DNA of 64,000 bases from Thalassomonas viridans (lineage in GTDB: Bacteria; Pseudomonadota; Gammaproteobacteria; Enterobacterales; Alteromonadaceae). This document shows, piece by piece, positions 44,488 through 54,021 of the stretch. The notes beneath the pieces are model-generated. The model made no database searches and was not told where the DNA came from. It saw only the letters and a program-made list of their open reading frames with translations. Where the stretch lies: assembly GCF_000948985.2 (NCBI RefSeq), contig NZ_CP059733.1:1984001-2048000 (forward strand), read 5' to 3'. Position 1 is the stretch's first letter. Every line of letters starts with the position of its first letter. The position numbers and the translations under genes are program-made.

Positions 44488-45159
44488 ATGACAGTAACCG
44501 CATTAAAACAACAAGAAAACTTTTTTGAGCTGCTGCCGGGAAAATATCTGGATTTGCAGATCAATCATCCGCTGCAGGTGCGGTTAAAGCTGCAGCTGGT
44601 CGGTTATGAAATAGGGAAGTATATTATCCTCAAGCATCCGGGGGAGCAGAGCGGTTACCGTGATGTGCTGGTGGAAGGCAATGTGGTGATTGTGCGTTAT
44701 ATCTTAGAGGGCAGCAAAGGCCAGTGTTTTGCTTTTAGGACCACAATCCGCAATATCAGTATGTTTCCGGAGAAGTTTTTAATTCTCGAATACCCGAAAA
44801 GCATCGAAAACCGGGATTTGAGGCTGCATCAGCGTTTTGCCACCAATATTCCCGCGACTATTATGGCGGACGAGCAGGGAAAAGCATCCGGTACGCGTAT
44901 CGAAGGCATTATTGCCGATATTTCCCCCCAGGGCTGCTCCTTTACCTTTTTAAGCAATAATAGTGCGGTTAAGGTGAACCAGCGGGATATTGTGATTTAT
45001 ATCCAGTCGTCGGTTGACGGCATGACCAAAATTCCGGCAAAGGTGCGTAACAGCCGTTACGAGCGGGGTAAGGTGAATGTCGGGGTGCAGTTCACCAACT
45101 CAGAGCAGCAGATGAAGAACTTCCTGGCGAAACTCTTCCTGGTTGCCGAGTTCGAATAA
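44488..45159 (+). CDS. PilZ-domain protein (YcgR-like, c-di-GMP receptor)
   Basis: A 223-aa protein. The N-terminal YcgR-type beta domain (about 10-105) precedes a PilZ domain (about 110-220). The PilZ c-di-GMP signature is complete: R112LHQR116 and D144ISPQG149. Such proteins act as flagellar brakes or motility/matrix effectors when c-di-GMP is bound. No flagellar genes are adjacent. Convergent with the ComFB gene. Confidence 0.9.
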   Translation: MTVTALKQQENFFELLPGKYLDLQINHPLQVRLKLQLVGYEIGKYIILKHPGEQSGYRDVLVEGNVVIVRYILEGSKGQCFAFRTTIRNISMFPEKFLILEYPKSIENRDLRLHQRFATNIPATIMADEQGKASGTRIEGIIADISPQGCSFTFLSNNSAVKVNQRDIVIYIQSSVDGMTKIPAKVRNSRYERGKVNVGVQFTNSEQQMKNFLAKLFLVAEFE

Positions 45160-45175
45160 AGCTATCGGGAAAAGG

Positions 45176-45240
45176 CCCGGTTCAGGCAAGCCATAATGAC
45201 TTATGGCTAATCCTTCATTCTCTCGCGGGATTGAACCGGG
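45176..45240. repeat. nested inverted repeat between convergent PilZ and ComFB genes
   Basis: Outer arms CCCGGTTCA (45176-45184) and TGAACCGGG (45232-45240) enclose an inner perfect stem AGCCATAA/TTATGGCT (45189-45208). The element fills the convergent gap and lacks T-runs. It may act as a factor-dependent terminator or a small structured repeat. Confidence 0.65.
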
Positions 45241-45242
45241 TG

Positions 45243-45515
45243 TTACGACTTAACGGCCGGTTGGGACTTCATAAACTCCAGTGCTTTGGCAACGGCGGCT
45301 TTAACATTGCTTTCCATTTCAAAACGCTCTGAAGCCGGCAGATAAAAAGACATATCGACTTCGTGGCGGATATAACGGGTAGGCAGCTGGTTTAATACGA
45401 TACAGGTAAGATCGGCGAGGAAATCGGTGTCATATTTTTCATCAAATTTGCCCGCGGTAAAGTGTTGCACTACCAGCTTTTCATAGTAGTTATGAATATC
45501 GTTAGATATATTCAC
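45243..45515 (-). CDS. ComFB-family protein
   Basis: I choose the GTG at 45515, with AAAGGAC six bases upstream, giving 90 aa, the normal size of ComFB proteins; the open frame continues upstream but into the priC region without family similarity. NDIHNYYEKLVVQHF, CIVLNQLPTRYIRHEVD and a helical tail match the late-competence ComFB family. ComFB proteins have recently been described as cyclic-di-nucleotide receptors in cyanobacteria and other bacteria. Its convergent neighbour is a PilZ receptor. Confidence 0.75.
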   Translation of the reverse strand: MNISNDIHNYYEKLVVQHFTAGKFDEKYDTDFLADLTCIVLNQLPTRYIRHEVDMSFYLPASERFEMESNVKAAVAKALEFMKSQPAVKS

Positions 45516-45643
45516 ATTAACGTCCTTTATTCTGAGGTTATAGTCAATAAATCCTAACCCGAGAAAAGACTTATAGCAATTTATCCGGTGAATTTTTTGC
45601 CTGACGCGGGTAAGGGAAAGCCGGTGACGAAAAAGTATGTTGG

Positions 45644-46282
45644 TTACTGGCGCTTTTCGGCAAACTCTATATCCCTTTCTATCACGGAAATCGCCTGGCG
45701 GCACCGCCCCAGACGCTGGTGCAGGGCCAGTATTTCGGCCGCCAGCTTCTGGTTGTTCTGGCTCTGGTTGCGGCTGCTTTCCCTGAGCCGCTCCCGGTCG
45801 GTGATCATTGCCAGTAACCTGCGTTCGAACTCATGGTGTTCAGCCAGCTTCTGATGCAGCTGATGGGAAGGTTGCAGCACTTTTTGTGCCGCTTGCCGGT
45901 ATTGCTGCTGTTGCCGGCGTTTTGTCCGGGTGTTTAAGCGGACATTGGCATTTTGGTGCAGGGCTTCATTGGCGCCCAGGGCATTGATCAATGCCTGTAG
46001 TTGTTGTTCGATGCTCTCCAGCAGGGCCTGAACCAGCATTTTATTACCCGACTGCATTAAACGCTGCAATTCCGAGATTCGCCTGCCGATTTCCAGTGCA
46101 TAGGGCAGGAACTTATCACTTTGCGATAAGAACAGGGCATTGGAAAACAAAGCATTGTCTTCTATCAGGCGGTGTGACTTCAGGCCGCTGTTGTGTTTAT
46201 CCGTTGCTTTTGCCTGCTCGGTCAGGGCGCTGATAATAGCGGACAAGCGGTTAATGGCGTTTTGGTTTATGCTAGCTTTCAT
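45644..46282 (-). CDS. priC: primosomal replication protein N'' (PriC)
   Basis: A 212-aa all-alpha protein. The best family signature is PSHQLHQKLAEHHEFERRLLAMI (about 137-159; positions matching the PriC P-x-RL-x-EHHEFERRL pattern), followed by a Gln/Arg-rich C-terminal coiled coil. PriC helps reload DnaB at stalled forks. The N-terminal half also has the short helical pattern of the family. It lies 32 bp after the TSUP permease gene, so the two may be cotranscribed. Confidence 0.78.
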   Translation of the reverse strand: MKASINQNAINRLSAIISALTEQAKATDKHNSGLKSHRLIEDNALFSNALFLSQSDKFLPYALEIGRRISELQRLMQSGNKMLVQALLESIEQQLQALINALGANEALHQNANVRLNTRTKRRQQQQYRQAAQKVLQPSHQLHQKLAEHHEFERRLLAMITDRERLRESSRNQSQNNQKLAAEILALHQRLGRCRQAISVIERDIEFAEKRQ

Positions 46283-46314
46283 TTCTGTTAACTCAGTCAG
46301 GCGTGCTTGGTTTC

Positions 46315-47085
46315 TTAACTTAGCCAGGCGTCCCAGGCAAGTTTCACCGACATCAGGATCACAACCGTAATAAAGATGGGACGGATAAATTTATTGCCGT
46401 GTTTGATGGCGGAATGGGCGCCGACCCAGGCGCCGAGCATCAGGAACAGTCCCATCATCAGGCCCAGCAGGACATTGACATAACCTAAATAAATAAAGGT
46501 CAGCAGGGAGCACAGGTTACTGACAAAGTTGTTTGCCCGGGCCAGACCGCTGCTGAGCAGGATATTGATTCTATAGAGGGCCGAAGAGCTGACCGTCCAG
46601 AAGGCCCCCGTCCCCGGACCGGCAATACCGTCATAGAAGCCTAAAGTCAGCCCCTGTATGCCCTGTTTAAGCGTCAACTTATGGGATTTTTTCGGCAATC
46701 GGTCGGGGCATTCCACCATGCCTTTGGCAAAAAGGGTATAAGCGGCGGTAAGCATAATGATCACCGGCAGGACTTTGTCGAGAAACTCTGTGCTGAGCAA
46801 ACTGACAATCAGGGTGCCTGTTATTGCGCCTATGGCTGTGGTGATCAGGGAAACACGCCAAAAAAGCGGGTCGAAGAGCTTTTTGCGGTAAAAGGTTATC
46901 GAAGCGGTGCAGGTGCCGAAGGTTGATGCCAGCTTGTTGGTGCCTAAAGCTATATGGGGCGGCAAACCTGCGGTAAGCAGGGTAGGTACGGTTAACATAC
47001 CGCCGCCGCCGGCGATTGCATCAATAAAACCGGCAATAAAACCTACGCCGCATATCAGCAGCCACATTGTCAGATCCAGGTCCAT
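46315..47085 (-). CDS. TSUP family transporter (TauE/SafE sulfite exporter type)
   Basis: The ATG at 47085 with AAGG six bases before gives 257 aa; an in-frame ATG 54 bp upstream lacks a ribosome binding site. The protein has about eight hydrophobic helices and the family pattern GFIAGFIDAIAGGGGMLTVP near the N-terminus and GFYDGIAGPGTG in the middle. TSUP permeases move sulfur-containing or organic anions across the inner membrane; the substrate is unknown. It heads a likely unit with priC. Confidence 0.9.
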   Translation of the reverse strand: MDLDLTMWLLICGVGFIAGFIDAIAGGGGMLTVPTLLTAGLPPHIALGTNKLASTFGTCTASITFYRKKLFDPLFWRVSLITTAIGAITGTLIVSLLSTEFLDKVLPVIIMLTAAYTLFAKGMVECPDRLPKKSHKLTLKQGIQGLTLGFYDGIAGPGTGAFWTVSSSALYRINILLSSGLARANNFVSNLCSLLTFIYLGYVNVLLGLMMGLFLMLGAWVGAHSAIKHGNKFIRPIFITVVILMSVKLAWDAWLS

Positions 47086-47722
47086 GCTACGCCTTAGCCT
47101 TAAAATTTGAAAGCGAGAGTGTAACATAGTGTGAAACACTCAAGAGAAAGAATTTTATCCGCCGGGGTATGATTGCCGAGAAAACGAACAATGGAAGCTC
47201 CGGTTGGCACTAAATTCATCCGGGCGGTTACTTATCAAGCCTAGTCGCTGTTAACCCTATGTATTGCTTTTGTATGCACTTGGTTACAGTTTTGTTGTAT
47301 TTTTGCCGCTGTATATAAAACAAACAAAAAAACAAGATAAAAAATAGCGTGGAAAAAATTCTGGTTTTTAATTTAAGTGATTGATTTTTAAATGGTGTTT
47401 CGTGTTTTGCTTGATTATTGAGCAAAAAATATTTCTGTAATTACATCTGAATTAATTCAGTCTTCCTGGTCTTGGTTTTATACTTTTGATTTTGTTGTGT
47501 TTTTTCTTTTTATTAAATGTTTCGTAGAATGTGTCTGTTTATGAACTTTCGTCAGTTTTTTCATCATTTATCAATAATGAGTGTTGCCCCCCGGCGGGAA
47601 TACGTTTAATATCTTGGCCGACAGTTCAGGTCTAAGACCTCTAAAAAAAATACAATAAACAAGACAATATAGTCTTGGTATTACATAAAACAATTATCAC
47701 TTAAGTGATCCAGGGAGAAAAC
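47086..47722. other. AT-rich promoter region of the TonB receptor gene
   Basis: About 637 bp between divergent genes, very AT-rich at 47260-47580, with no coding frame of note. A perfect palindrome AGGTCTAAGACCT (47628-47640) lies about 80 bp before the receptor start and could be an operator. Long upstream regions are common for highly expressed TonB receptors. Confidence 0.45.
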
Positions 47723-50521
47723 ATGTTTAGCAATAGTAAAGCCGCTAAAGCCGTTCGTCTTGCCATGATGTTTGGCGCGGGCGTTACCGCAACTATCTCT
47801 ACTCAAGCTATGTCAGCCGAAGCTGATGAAGTTGAGCGTATTCAAGTAACAGGTTCAAGCATCAAGCGTACAGATATGGAAGGTGCTCTTCCGGTAACTG
47901 TAATTTCTCGTGCAGAAATCGATGCTTCAGGTGTTGTAAACACAGCTGACTTAATGCAGCAAATGCCTGCGATGCAAGGTTTCACCACAGCTTCTGACTC
48001 TGTTGGTGGCGGCGGTGGCGGTGTTCAATCTGCCTCAATCCACAACATCGGTGAGCAATACACCCTGGTATTAGTAAACGGTCGTCGTATCGCTCCTTCT
48101 GATTCCGGTAGTACTATTGACTTAAGTAACATCCCTCTTGCGCTTGTTGAGCGTGTTGAAGTACTGACCGACGGTGCATCTGCCCTTTACGGTTCTGACG
48201 CTATCGCCGGTGTTGTTAACTTCATCTTAAAAGACGAAGTTGAAGGCACTCACGTTTCAGCCCGTTACTCTAACCCGCAAGAAAGCGGCGGTGACGAATG
48301 GACATTCGACATCACTACAGGTTTCGGTGACTACGACAACGACGGTTATAACGTTGTACTTTCTTACAGCCACGTTAGTAAAGACCAGCTTGCTGCTAAA
48401 GACCGTGATTTCGCTAAATCAGGTATCTTAACTTTCTCTGACGACCGTTACGAAAATGACTTATTATTCTTCAACGGTTCTGGTAACGCTATCCCGGCTA
48501 ACGCCCGTTACAGCTACGACATCATCAACGATGAAGGTGAAGTAGAGACTCGCCGTCGTGCTTTTAACCCTTACCAGCAGCAAAGCGGTTCATGTGATGT
48601 GAACACTTCTCCAATCGGTGAAGAATGTTGGTTCGACTACACCAGCACCATCGAAATTCTGCCTGAGTCAGACCGCGATACTTTCTACGCTAACGTAAAC
48701 TTCGCTATCTCTGACGACATCAAAGGTTTTGTAAACGCCAACGTTTCAAACTTTGAAATGACTACCCGTATCGCGCCTCAGCCTACCGGTTGGTTCAACA
48801 TGCCTGAAGACACTGCTCTGGCTCAAGAATACATCTTACCTTACGTAAGTGCTGAGCATCAGGACGGCGATCTTGCCAACGGTGAGTACACAGGTACTAC
48901 ACAAGCCCGCTGGCGTGCACTTCCTGCAAGCAACCGTACTACTACCTGGGATACGGACACTTTAAACCTGGTAGCCGGTCTTGAAGGTTCTCACGGCGAC
49001 ATCGATTTCAGCGGCGCCATCGGTTACTCTGAAAACGAAACTGACCAGGTATTCACTACAGGCTGGTTACTTGAAGAGCAATTCTACAATGCTGCTGAAA
49101 GCGGTGCTTTCAACGTATTTGACCAGGCGGCTAACTTCGACGCTTCTACTTTAGACGGCATGATCTACGAAGGCCCTTGGCAGACTGATACCATCTCTAT
49201 GTGGTACATCGACGGTAAAGCCTCTATGCCTGCGTTCGAATTACCAGGTGGTGAAGCTTACTTCGCAGCCGGTTTCGATTACCGTTCAACCAACTACGAG
49301 CGCACTATGGCTGATGCCCAGAAGCAAAACCTTGTTGTTGGTCAAACTGCCGGTCTTGAGTACGACCTTGAGCGTGCCCAGTACGGTATCTTCGCTGAAT
49401 TGTTAATGCCGATCACAGATACTTTTGAGGTATCTACATCTGTTCGTTACGATGAAATCGGTGAAATCGAAGACAAACTGATTGGCGAAGACGCCAACAA
49501 GTCTGCCGACGACGTAACTTACAAAATCAGCGCTAACTGGAAAGTTAACGACGACTTGTCATTACGTGCTTCATACGGTACAGGTTTCAAAGCCGCAACC
49601 ATGCGTGAAATCGCAGAACCACGTGTTGACTTCGGTGTAACCAGTGGTAACTTCCAATGTCCGTTCCCGACTTCAGATCCTGAGTTCGGTCACCTGTGTC
49701 TGTCTGGTAACTCTCAGTACCAGGTATGGCGTGAAGGTGCACGTGACCTGAAACCAGAAACTTCTAAGCAATACTCTGCCGGTTTAGTTTACGCGCCGTC
49801 AACTGACTTCGCGGTAACTGTAGACTACTGGAACGTTGCTCTTGAAGACATCGTAATTCGTCTGGAAGAAGAAGAAATCTTCGCTAACCCAACGAAATAC
49901 CGTCACCTGTTCACTACTAAGCTGAACCGTGGTACCGGTGAAGACGAGCTGGCTATCATCCAGGCTGCTGTTAACGGCGGTACCGGTGACTACAGCGGTG
50001 TTGACTACAGCGTACGTTTACTTAACGAGTTATCTATCGGTAGCTTAACTACTGAGTTAAAAGGTACTTACTTAATTGAGAGTGAAACTTCCCTGAACGG
50101 CAGCAGCTTAGGCAAGTTCGGTGCTGACCAGCAGGTTGCTTTCCGTAACGTATTCCAGTTCAAGAACACGTTAACTCACGGTGACTTCGCTCATACTCTG
50201 ACTATGAACTTCAAGTCTGACTATGAAGATGAGAACCACACAGTAGCTGGTTGTTCTGTAAACGAAATCAACCCTGACGGTTCTATCGGTGACTGTGCTG
50301 CCCTGCAGTTAACTGTACCTAGCTACACTAAGTGGGACTACCAAGTTAAATGGACTGGTATGGAAGACTTAGGTGTTACCTTCGGTATCAACAACGTAAT
50401 GGATATCGAGCCTCCTCGCTCATTACGTACAGGTGGTGCCGGTCACCAGGTTGGTTGGGACCCTCGTTATGCTGACGCATACGGCCGTACCTTCTACCTA
50501 CAGGCTGACTACTCTTTCTAA
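47723..50521 (+). CDS. TonB-dependent outer-membrane receptor
   Basis: The ATG at 47723, after CCAGGGAG, gives 932 aa with a signal peptide (about 1-32, ending TQAMSA). A plug domain (about 38-165: VERIQVTGSSIKRT with the TonB box, YGSDAIAGVVNFILK) precedes a 22-strand barrel that ends in the terminal aromatic YLQADYSF. Codons are strongly biased to CGT, GGT, AAC and CTG-poor forms, unlike the neighbours, suggesting high expression. The ligand is unknown; receptors of this alteromonad type usually take up oligosaccharides, peptides or siderophores. It stands alone, ended by its own terminator. Confidence 0.93.
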   Translation: MFSNSKAAKAVRLAMMFGAGVTATISTQAMSAEADEVERIQVTGSSIKRTDMEGALPVTVISRAEIDASGVVNTADLMQQMPAMQGFTTASDSVGGGGGGVQSASIHNIGEQYTLVLVNGRRIAPSDSGSTIDLSNIPLALVERVEVLTDGASALYGSDAIAGVVNFILKDEVEGTHVSARYSNPQESGGDEWTFDITTGFGDYDNDGYNVVLSYSHVSKDQLAAKDRDFAKSGILTFSDDRYENDLLFFNGSGNAIPANARYSYDIINDEGEVETRRRAFNPYQQQSGSCDVNTSPIGEECWFDYTSTIEILPESDRDTFYANVNFAISDDIKGFVNANVSNFEMTTRIAPQPTGWFNMPEDTALAQEYILPYVSAEHQDGDLANGEYTGTTQARWRALPASNRTTTWDTDTLNLVAGLEGSHGDIDFSGAIGYSENETDQVFTTGWLLEEQFYNAAESGAFNVFDQAANFDASTLDGMIYEGPWQTDTISMWYIDGKASMPAFELPGGEAYFAAGFDYRSTNYERTMADAQKQNLVVGQTAGLEYDLERAQYGIFAELLMPITDTFEVSTSVRYDEIGEIEDKLIGEDANKSADDVTYKISANWKVNDDLSLRASYGTGFKAATMREIAEPRVDFGVTSGNFQCPFPTSDPEFGHLCLSGNSQYQVWREGARDLKPETSKQYSAGLVYAPSTDFAVTVDYWNVALEDIVIRLEEEEIFANPTKYRHLFTTKLNRGTGEDELAIIQAAVNGGTGDYSGVDYSVRLLNELSIGSLTTELKGTYLIESETSLNGSSLGKFGADQQVAFRNVFQFKNTLTHGDFAHTLTMNFKSDYEDENHTVAGCSVNEINPDGSIGDCAALQLTVPSYTKWDYQVKWTGMEDLGVTFGINNVMDIEPPRSLRTGGAGHQVGWDPRYADAYGRTFYLQADYSF

Positions 50522-50564
50522 TTTAACTGCTGTGATAAACAGCTGATAAAATAGAAGATATAAA

Positions 50565-50602
50565 CATCATTCAACCGTTTTGGTTGAATGATGTTTTTTT
50601 TT
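50565..50602 (+). terminator. rho-independent terminator of the TonB receptor gene
   Basis: The 12-bp stem CATCATTCAACC/GGTTGAATGATG with a 5-nt loop is followed by nine T. Confidence 0.93.
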
Positions 50603-50870
50603 AACCGCAAGAAAGTGTTAGGCAAGGCGGGGCATATCCGGTTTTACCGGCATAAGACAGATGCGGTTAATAAAAATGTTTTGCCTTAACCGGCAACTAT
50701 TGCGCTCTGCCCCTAGTAAAATGAGCGTTTGTCAGTATAATGTGCCTGCGAAATTGTATATTTCGTAATTTATCACCCATCCAAACTGTATAATTTTTTG
50801 TTCTACTCCCCTGAGTGAATAAACAATTGTACAGATTGGATAACATCCTAAAAAATAAGGAATACTTATA
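50603..50870. other. pnp leader/promoter region without rpsO
   Basis: Between the TonB receptor terminator and pnp. The ribosomal protein gene rpsO, which usually precedes pnp, is absent on both strands. The AT-rich part near 50740-50850 probably holds the pnp promoter and leader. Confidence 0.5.
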
Positions 50871-52982
50871 GTGACTCCGATTACTAAAACTTTTGAGTTC
50901 GGTCAGCATACCGTAACTCTGGAAACGGGCGCCATTGCCCGTCAGGCTACAGCTGCTGTAATGGCCAGCATGGACGATACCAGCGTACTGGTATCGGTTG
51001 TTGGTAAAAAAGAAGCGGTTGAAGGCCAGGACTTTTTCCCGCTAACGGTAAACTACCAGGAAAGAACCTACGCCGCCGGTAAAATTCCGGGTGGCTTTTT
51101 CAAGCGTGAAGGCCGTCCTTCAGAAGAAGAAACCCTGATCGCCCGTTTGATTGACCGTCCGATCCGTCCGTTATTCCCTGAAGGTTTCACCAACGAAGTT
51201 CAGGTGATTATTACAGTGGTTTCCGCCAACCCGGAAATTTCTCCTGATATTATTTCTTTATTAGGTACCTCTGCGGCTTTAGCCATCTCAGGTATGCCTT
51301 TTGCCGGTCCTGTTGGTGCGGCGCGTGTTGGTTATGCTGACGGTAAATACCTGCTGAACCCGCTGCAGTCCGAGCTGGAAAGCAGCCAGTTGGACTTAGT
51401 GGTTTCCGGTACCGAGTCTGCAGTATTAATGGTTGAGTCTGAAGCAGATGTATTATCCGAAGAAGTGATGCTTGGCGCCGTAGTATACGGTCACGAGCAA
51501 ATGCAAACTGCCATTAAAGCTATCAATGAGTTAGCGGCAGAAGTAGGCAATGCTGCCTGGGACTGGGTTGCTCCTGAGAAAAATGCCGACCTTATCGCAA
51601 AAATTGGCGAACTTGCTACCGAGCAAGTGAATGAAGCTTACCAAATCACTGAAAAAGCCGAGCGTTATGAACGTGTTGCCGAGATCAGGAATGCCGTTCT
51701 TGAACAGTTAAAAGCCGCTGATGAAGAGCTGAACGAACAAGAAGCGAAGGACCTGTTCCACGATCTGGAAAAAACGGTTGTTCGTGGCCGCATCACTCAA
51801 GGCTCGCCGCGTATCGACGGCCGTGATCCTGAAATGATCCGTGCCCTGGACGTGATGACAGGCGTTCTGCCACGTACCCACGGTTCTGCGGTATTTACCC
51901 GCGGTGAAACTCAGGCATTAGTGACGGCGACCTTAGGCACCCAGCGCGATGCACAACGCCTTGATACTTTGATGGGCGAGAAGACCGATGCCTTTATGTT
52001 ACATTATAACTTCCCTCCGTACTGTGTGGGTGAAACCGGTTTTGTCGGTTCTCCTAAACGTCGTGAAATCGGTCACGGCCGTTTAGCCAAGCGCGGTATG
52101 TTGGCGGTAATGCCGACAATGGAAGAATTCCCGTACGCGGTACGTGTGGTTTCTGAAATCACCGAATCAAACGGTTCATCTTCTATGGCTTCTGTTTGTG
52201 GTACCTCTCTGGCGCTGATGGATGCCGGTGTACCAATCAAAGCATCTGTGGCCGGTATTGCCATGGGCTTGGTAAAAGAAGGCGACGACTTCGTTGTCCT
52301 TTCCGATATCTTAGGTGATGAAGATCACTTAGGTGACATGGACTTTAAAGTTGCCGGTACCACCGAAGGTATCACCGCGCTGCAGATGGATATCAAGATC
52401 GAAGGCATCACCCAGGAAATCATGCAGATTGCCCTGAACCAGGCCAAAGCTGCCCGTGTGCATATCTTAGGTGTTATGGACCAGGCGATCAGCGGCCACA
52501 GGGAAGAGATTTCCGAGTTTGCCCCGCGCATCCACACCATGAAGATCAGCGTTGACAAGATCCGTGACGTTATCGGTAAAGGCGGCGCCACTATCCGCCA
52601 GCTGACCGAAGAAACCGGCACCACTATCGAAATCGAAGATGACGGTACCGTGAAAATTGCCGCTACCGACGGCGAGCAGGCAAAAGATGCTATCGACCGT
52701 ATCAATGCCTTAACCGCTGAAATCGAGGTAGGCTCGGTTTATACAGGTAAAGTAGTGCGTATCGTTGATTTTGGTGCTTTCGTTAACGTACTGCCGGGTA
52801 AAGACGGCTTAGTGCATATTTCCCAGATCTCCGAAGAGCGCGTCAACAATGTTGCCGATGTGCTGAGCGAAGGTCAGGAAGTTACCGTTAAGGTACTGGA
52901 AGTTGACCGCCAGGGCCGTGTACGCCTGAGCATCAAAGAAGCCGCTGAAAAGCCGGCCGGTGGAGATGCTGCCGCCGAATAA
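50871..52982 (+). CDS. pnp: polyribonucleotide nucleotidyltransferase (PNPase)
   Basis: A 703-aa protein starting at GTG. Two RNase PH-like core domains (about 10-230 and 310-545), separated by a helical domain, are followed by a KH domain (about 555-612, [20 protein letters not shown]) and an S1 domain (about 620-690, [19 protein letters not shown]). It degrades RNA from the 3' end using phosphate and works in the degradosome. All length and domain features are normal. NlpI follows, as in E. coli. Confidence 0.97.
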   Translation: MTPITKTFEFGQHTVTLETGAIARQATAAVMASMDDTSVLVSVVGKKEAVEGQDFFPLTVNYQERTYAAGKIPGGFFKREGRPSEEETLIARLIDRPIRPLFPEGFTNEVQVIITVVSANPEISPDIISLLGTSAALAISGMPFAGPVGAARVGYADGKYLLNPLQSELESSQLDLVVSGTESAVLMVESEADVLSEEVMLGAVVYGHEQMQTAIKAINELAAEVGNAAWDWVAPEKNADLIAKIGELATEQVNEAYQITEKAERYERVAEIRNAVLEQLKAADEELNEQEAKDLFHDLEKTVVRGRITQGSPRIDGRDPEMIRALDVMTGVLPRTHGSAVFTRGETQALVTATLGTQRDAQRLDTLMGEKTDAFMLHYNFPPYCVGETGFVGSPKRREIGHGRLAKRGMLAVMPTMEEFPYAVRVVSEITESNGSSSMASVCGTSLALMDAGVPIKASVAGIAMGLVKEGDDFVVLSDILGDEDHLGDMDFKVAGTTEGITALQMDIKIEGITQEIMQIALNQAKAARVHILGVMDQAISGHREEISEFAPRIHTMKISVDKIRDVIGKGGATIRQLTEETGTTIEIEDDGTVKIAATDGEQAKDAIDRINALTAEIEVGSVYTGKVVRIVDFGAFVNVLPGKDGLVHISQISEERVNNVADVLSEGQEVTVKVLEVDRQGRVRLSIKEAAEKPAGGDAAAE

Positions 52983-53004
52983 TGATTAACTTTTAAATCA
53001 TGAC

Positions 53005-53037
53005 TAAAAAAGGGAGCCATTGTGCTCCCTTTTTTAT
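53005..53037 (+). terminator. terminator between pnp and nlpI
   Basis: AGGGAGC (53011-53017) and GCTCCCT (53024-53030) with a 6-nt loop are followed by T6; an A-run precedes the left arm, so it may work in both directions. Confidence 0.88.
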
Positions 53038-53090
53038 ATACTTCAATTATTAACTCAAGTTAATCTATTCATTTTAAGGTAATTATTCTT

Positions 53091-53993
53091 TTGAAGCCGT
53101 TATTTAAATTAGCTGCCATCAGCCTGCTTATATTCACTCAGGGTTGTACAAGTCTTAGTAATGAAGGAAAAGCACCGGCCACCATGGGACAACTGGTGAT
53201 TGCTGAACCTATGCCGGTGAATTATAAAAGTGAAATTGCCTTGGCGCGGTTAACCGAAGTGATCCAGCGGGCGGAAATCACAGATCTGCAAAAGGCGCAG
53301 CTGTATTATGACCGCGGGGTTATTTTCGACAGTGTCGGCCTGCGCTCCCTGGCCCGGCTTGACTTCAACCGTGCGCTGCGCCTGAAACCGGATTTGGTGG
53401 ACGCCTACAATTTCCTCGGTATTCACTTCACCCAGCTGCAGGAATTCAACCAGGCTTATGATTCCTTTGACTCGGCCCTGGATCTGGCCCCCGAGCATGA
53501 CTATGCCTATTTGAACCGCGGCATCGCCCTTTATTACGGCGGCCGCCCGTCCCTGGCAAAGGATGACTTTACCACCTTTCACCAGAAGCAAACCAATGAT
53601 CCCTACCGTTTGATCTGGTTGTACCTGGCGGAGCAGAGGGTAGACCCGGAAAAAGCCCTGGAAAACCTGAGGGCAAAAGCCGATCTCATCCATGACGATA
53701 CCTGGGCCAAACAGATCATCTATCTCTATTTGCATGAGCTGCCCCAGGCGCAGTTTATCGACCAGTTAACCGACAATGTCAAATCCAACAAAGAGCTCAC
53801 CGACAGGTTGTGCGAAGCCTACTTCTATCTGGGCAAGTACAGCCAGATTTACGGCCAGCCGAATGTGGCGGCGAATTATTTTAAACTGGCGCTGAGCACC
53901 AATGTCTATGAATTTGTCGAGCACAGATACGCCAAGCTGGAATTAGAATTAATGCGTGAGAAAATCGCCGGAAAATCTGCACCGGTTAACTGA
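53091..53993 (+). CDS. nlpI: lipoprotein NlpI (TPR adaptor of peptidoglycan hydrolases)
   Basis: A 300-aa protein (TTG start) with a lipoprotein signal and lipobox (TQGC, Cys19). TPR repeats cover about 60-165 (YYDRGVIFDSVGLRSLARLD, AYNFLGIHFTQLQEFNQAYD, AYLNRGIALYYGGRPSLA). In E. coli NlpI is an outer-membrane lipoprotein that scaffolds endopeptidases and the Prc protease. Length and repeats match NlpI. It follows pnp, the conserved order. Confidence 0.9.
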   Translation: MKPLFKLAAISLLIFTQGCTSLSNEGKAPATMGQLVIAEPMPVNYKSEIALARLTEVIQRAEITDLQKAQLYYDRGVIFDSVGLRSLARLDFNRALRLKPDLVDAYNFLGIHFTQLQEFNQAYDSFDSALDLAPEHDYAYLNRGIALYYGGRPSLAKDDFTTFHQKQTNDPYRLIWLYLAEQRVDPEKALENLRAKADLIHDDTWAKQIIYLYLHELPQAQFIDQLTDNVKSNKELTDRLCEAYFYLGKYSQIYGQPNVAANYFKLALSTNVYEFVEHRYAKLELELMREKIAGKSAPVN

Positions 53994-54021
53994 TCGCTGT
54001 TAATCCGTCCGGAAAGGAAAC

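Noticed and set aside
45176..45240. tRNA-like sequence (GGTTCAATCCCG on the minus strand)
   Set aside because: No cloverleaf can be formed; the bases are arms of a nested inverted repeat.
47723..50521. Recent horizontal transfer of the TonB receptor gene
   Set aside because: Its distinct codon use matches the pattern of highly expressed genes such as pnp, so expression level explains it better.
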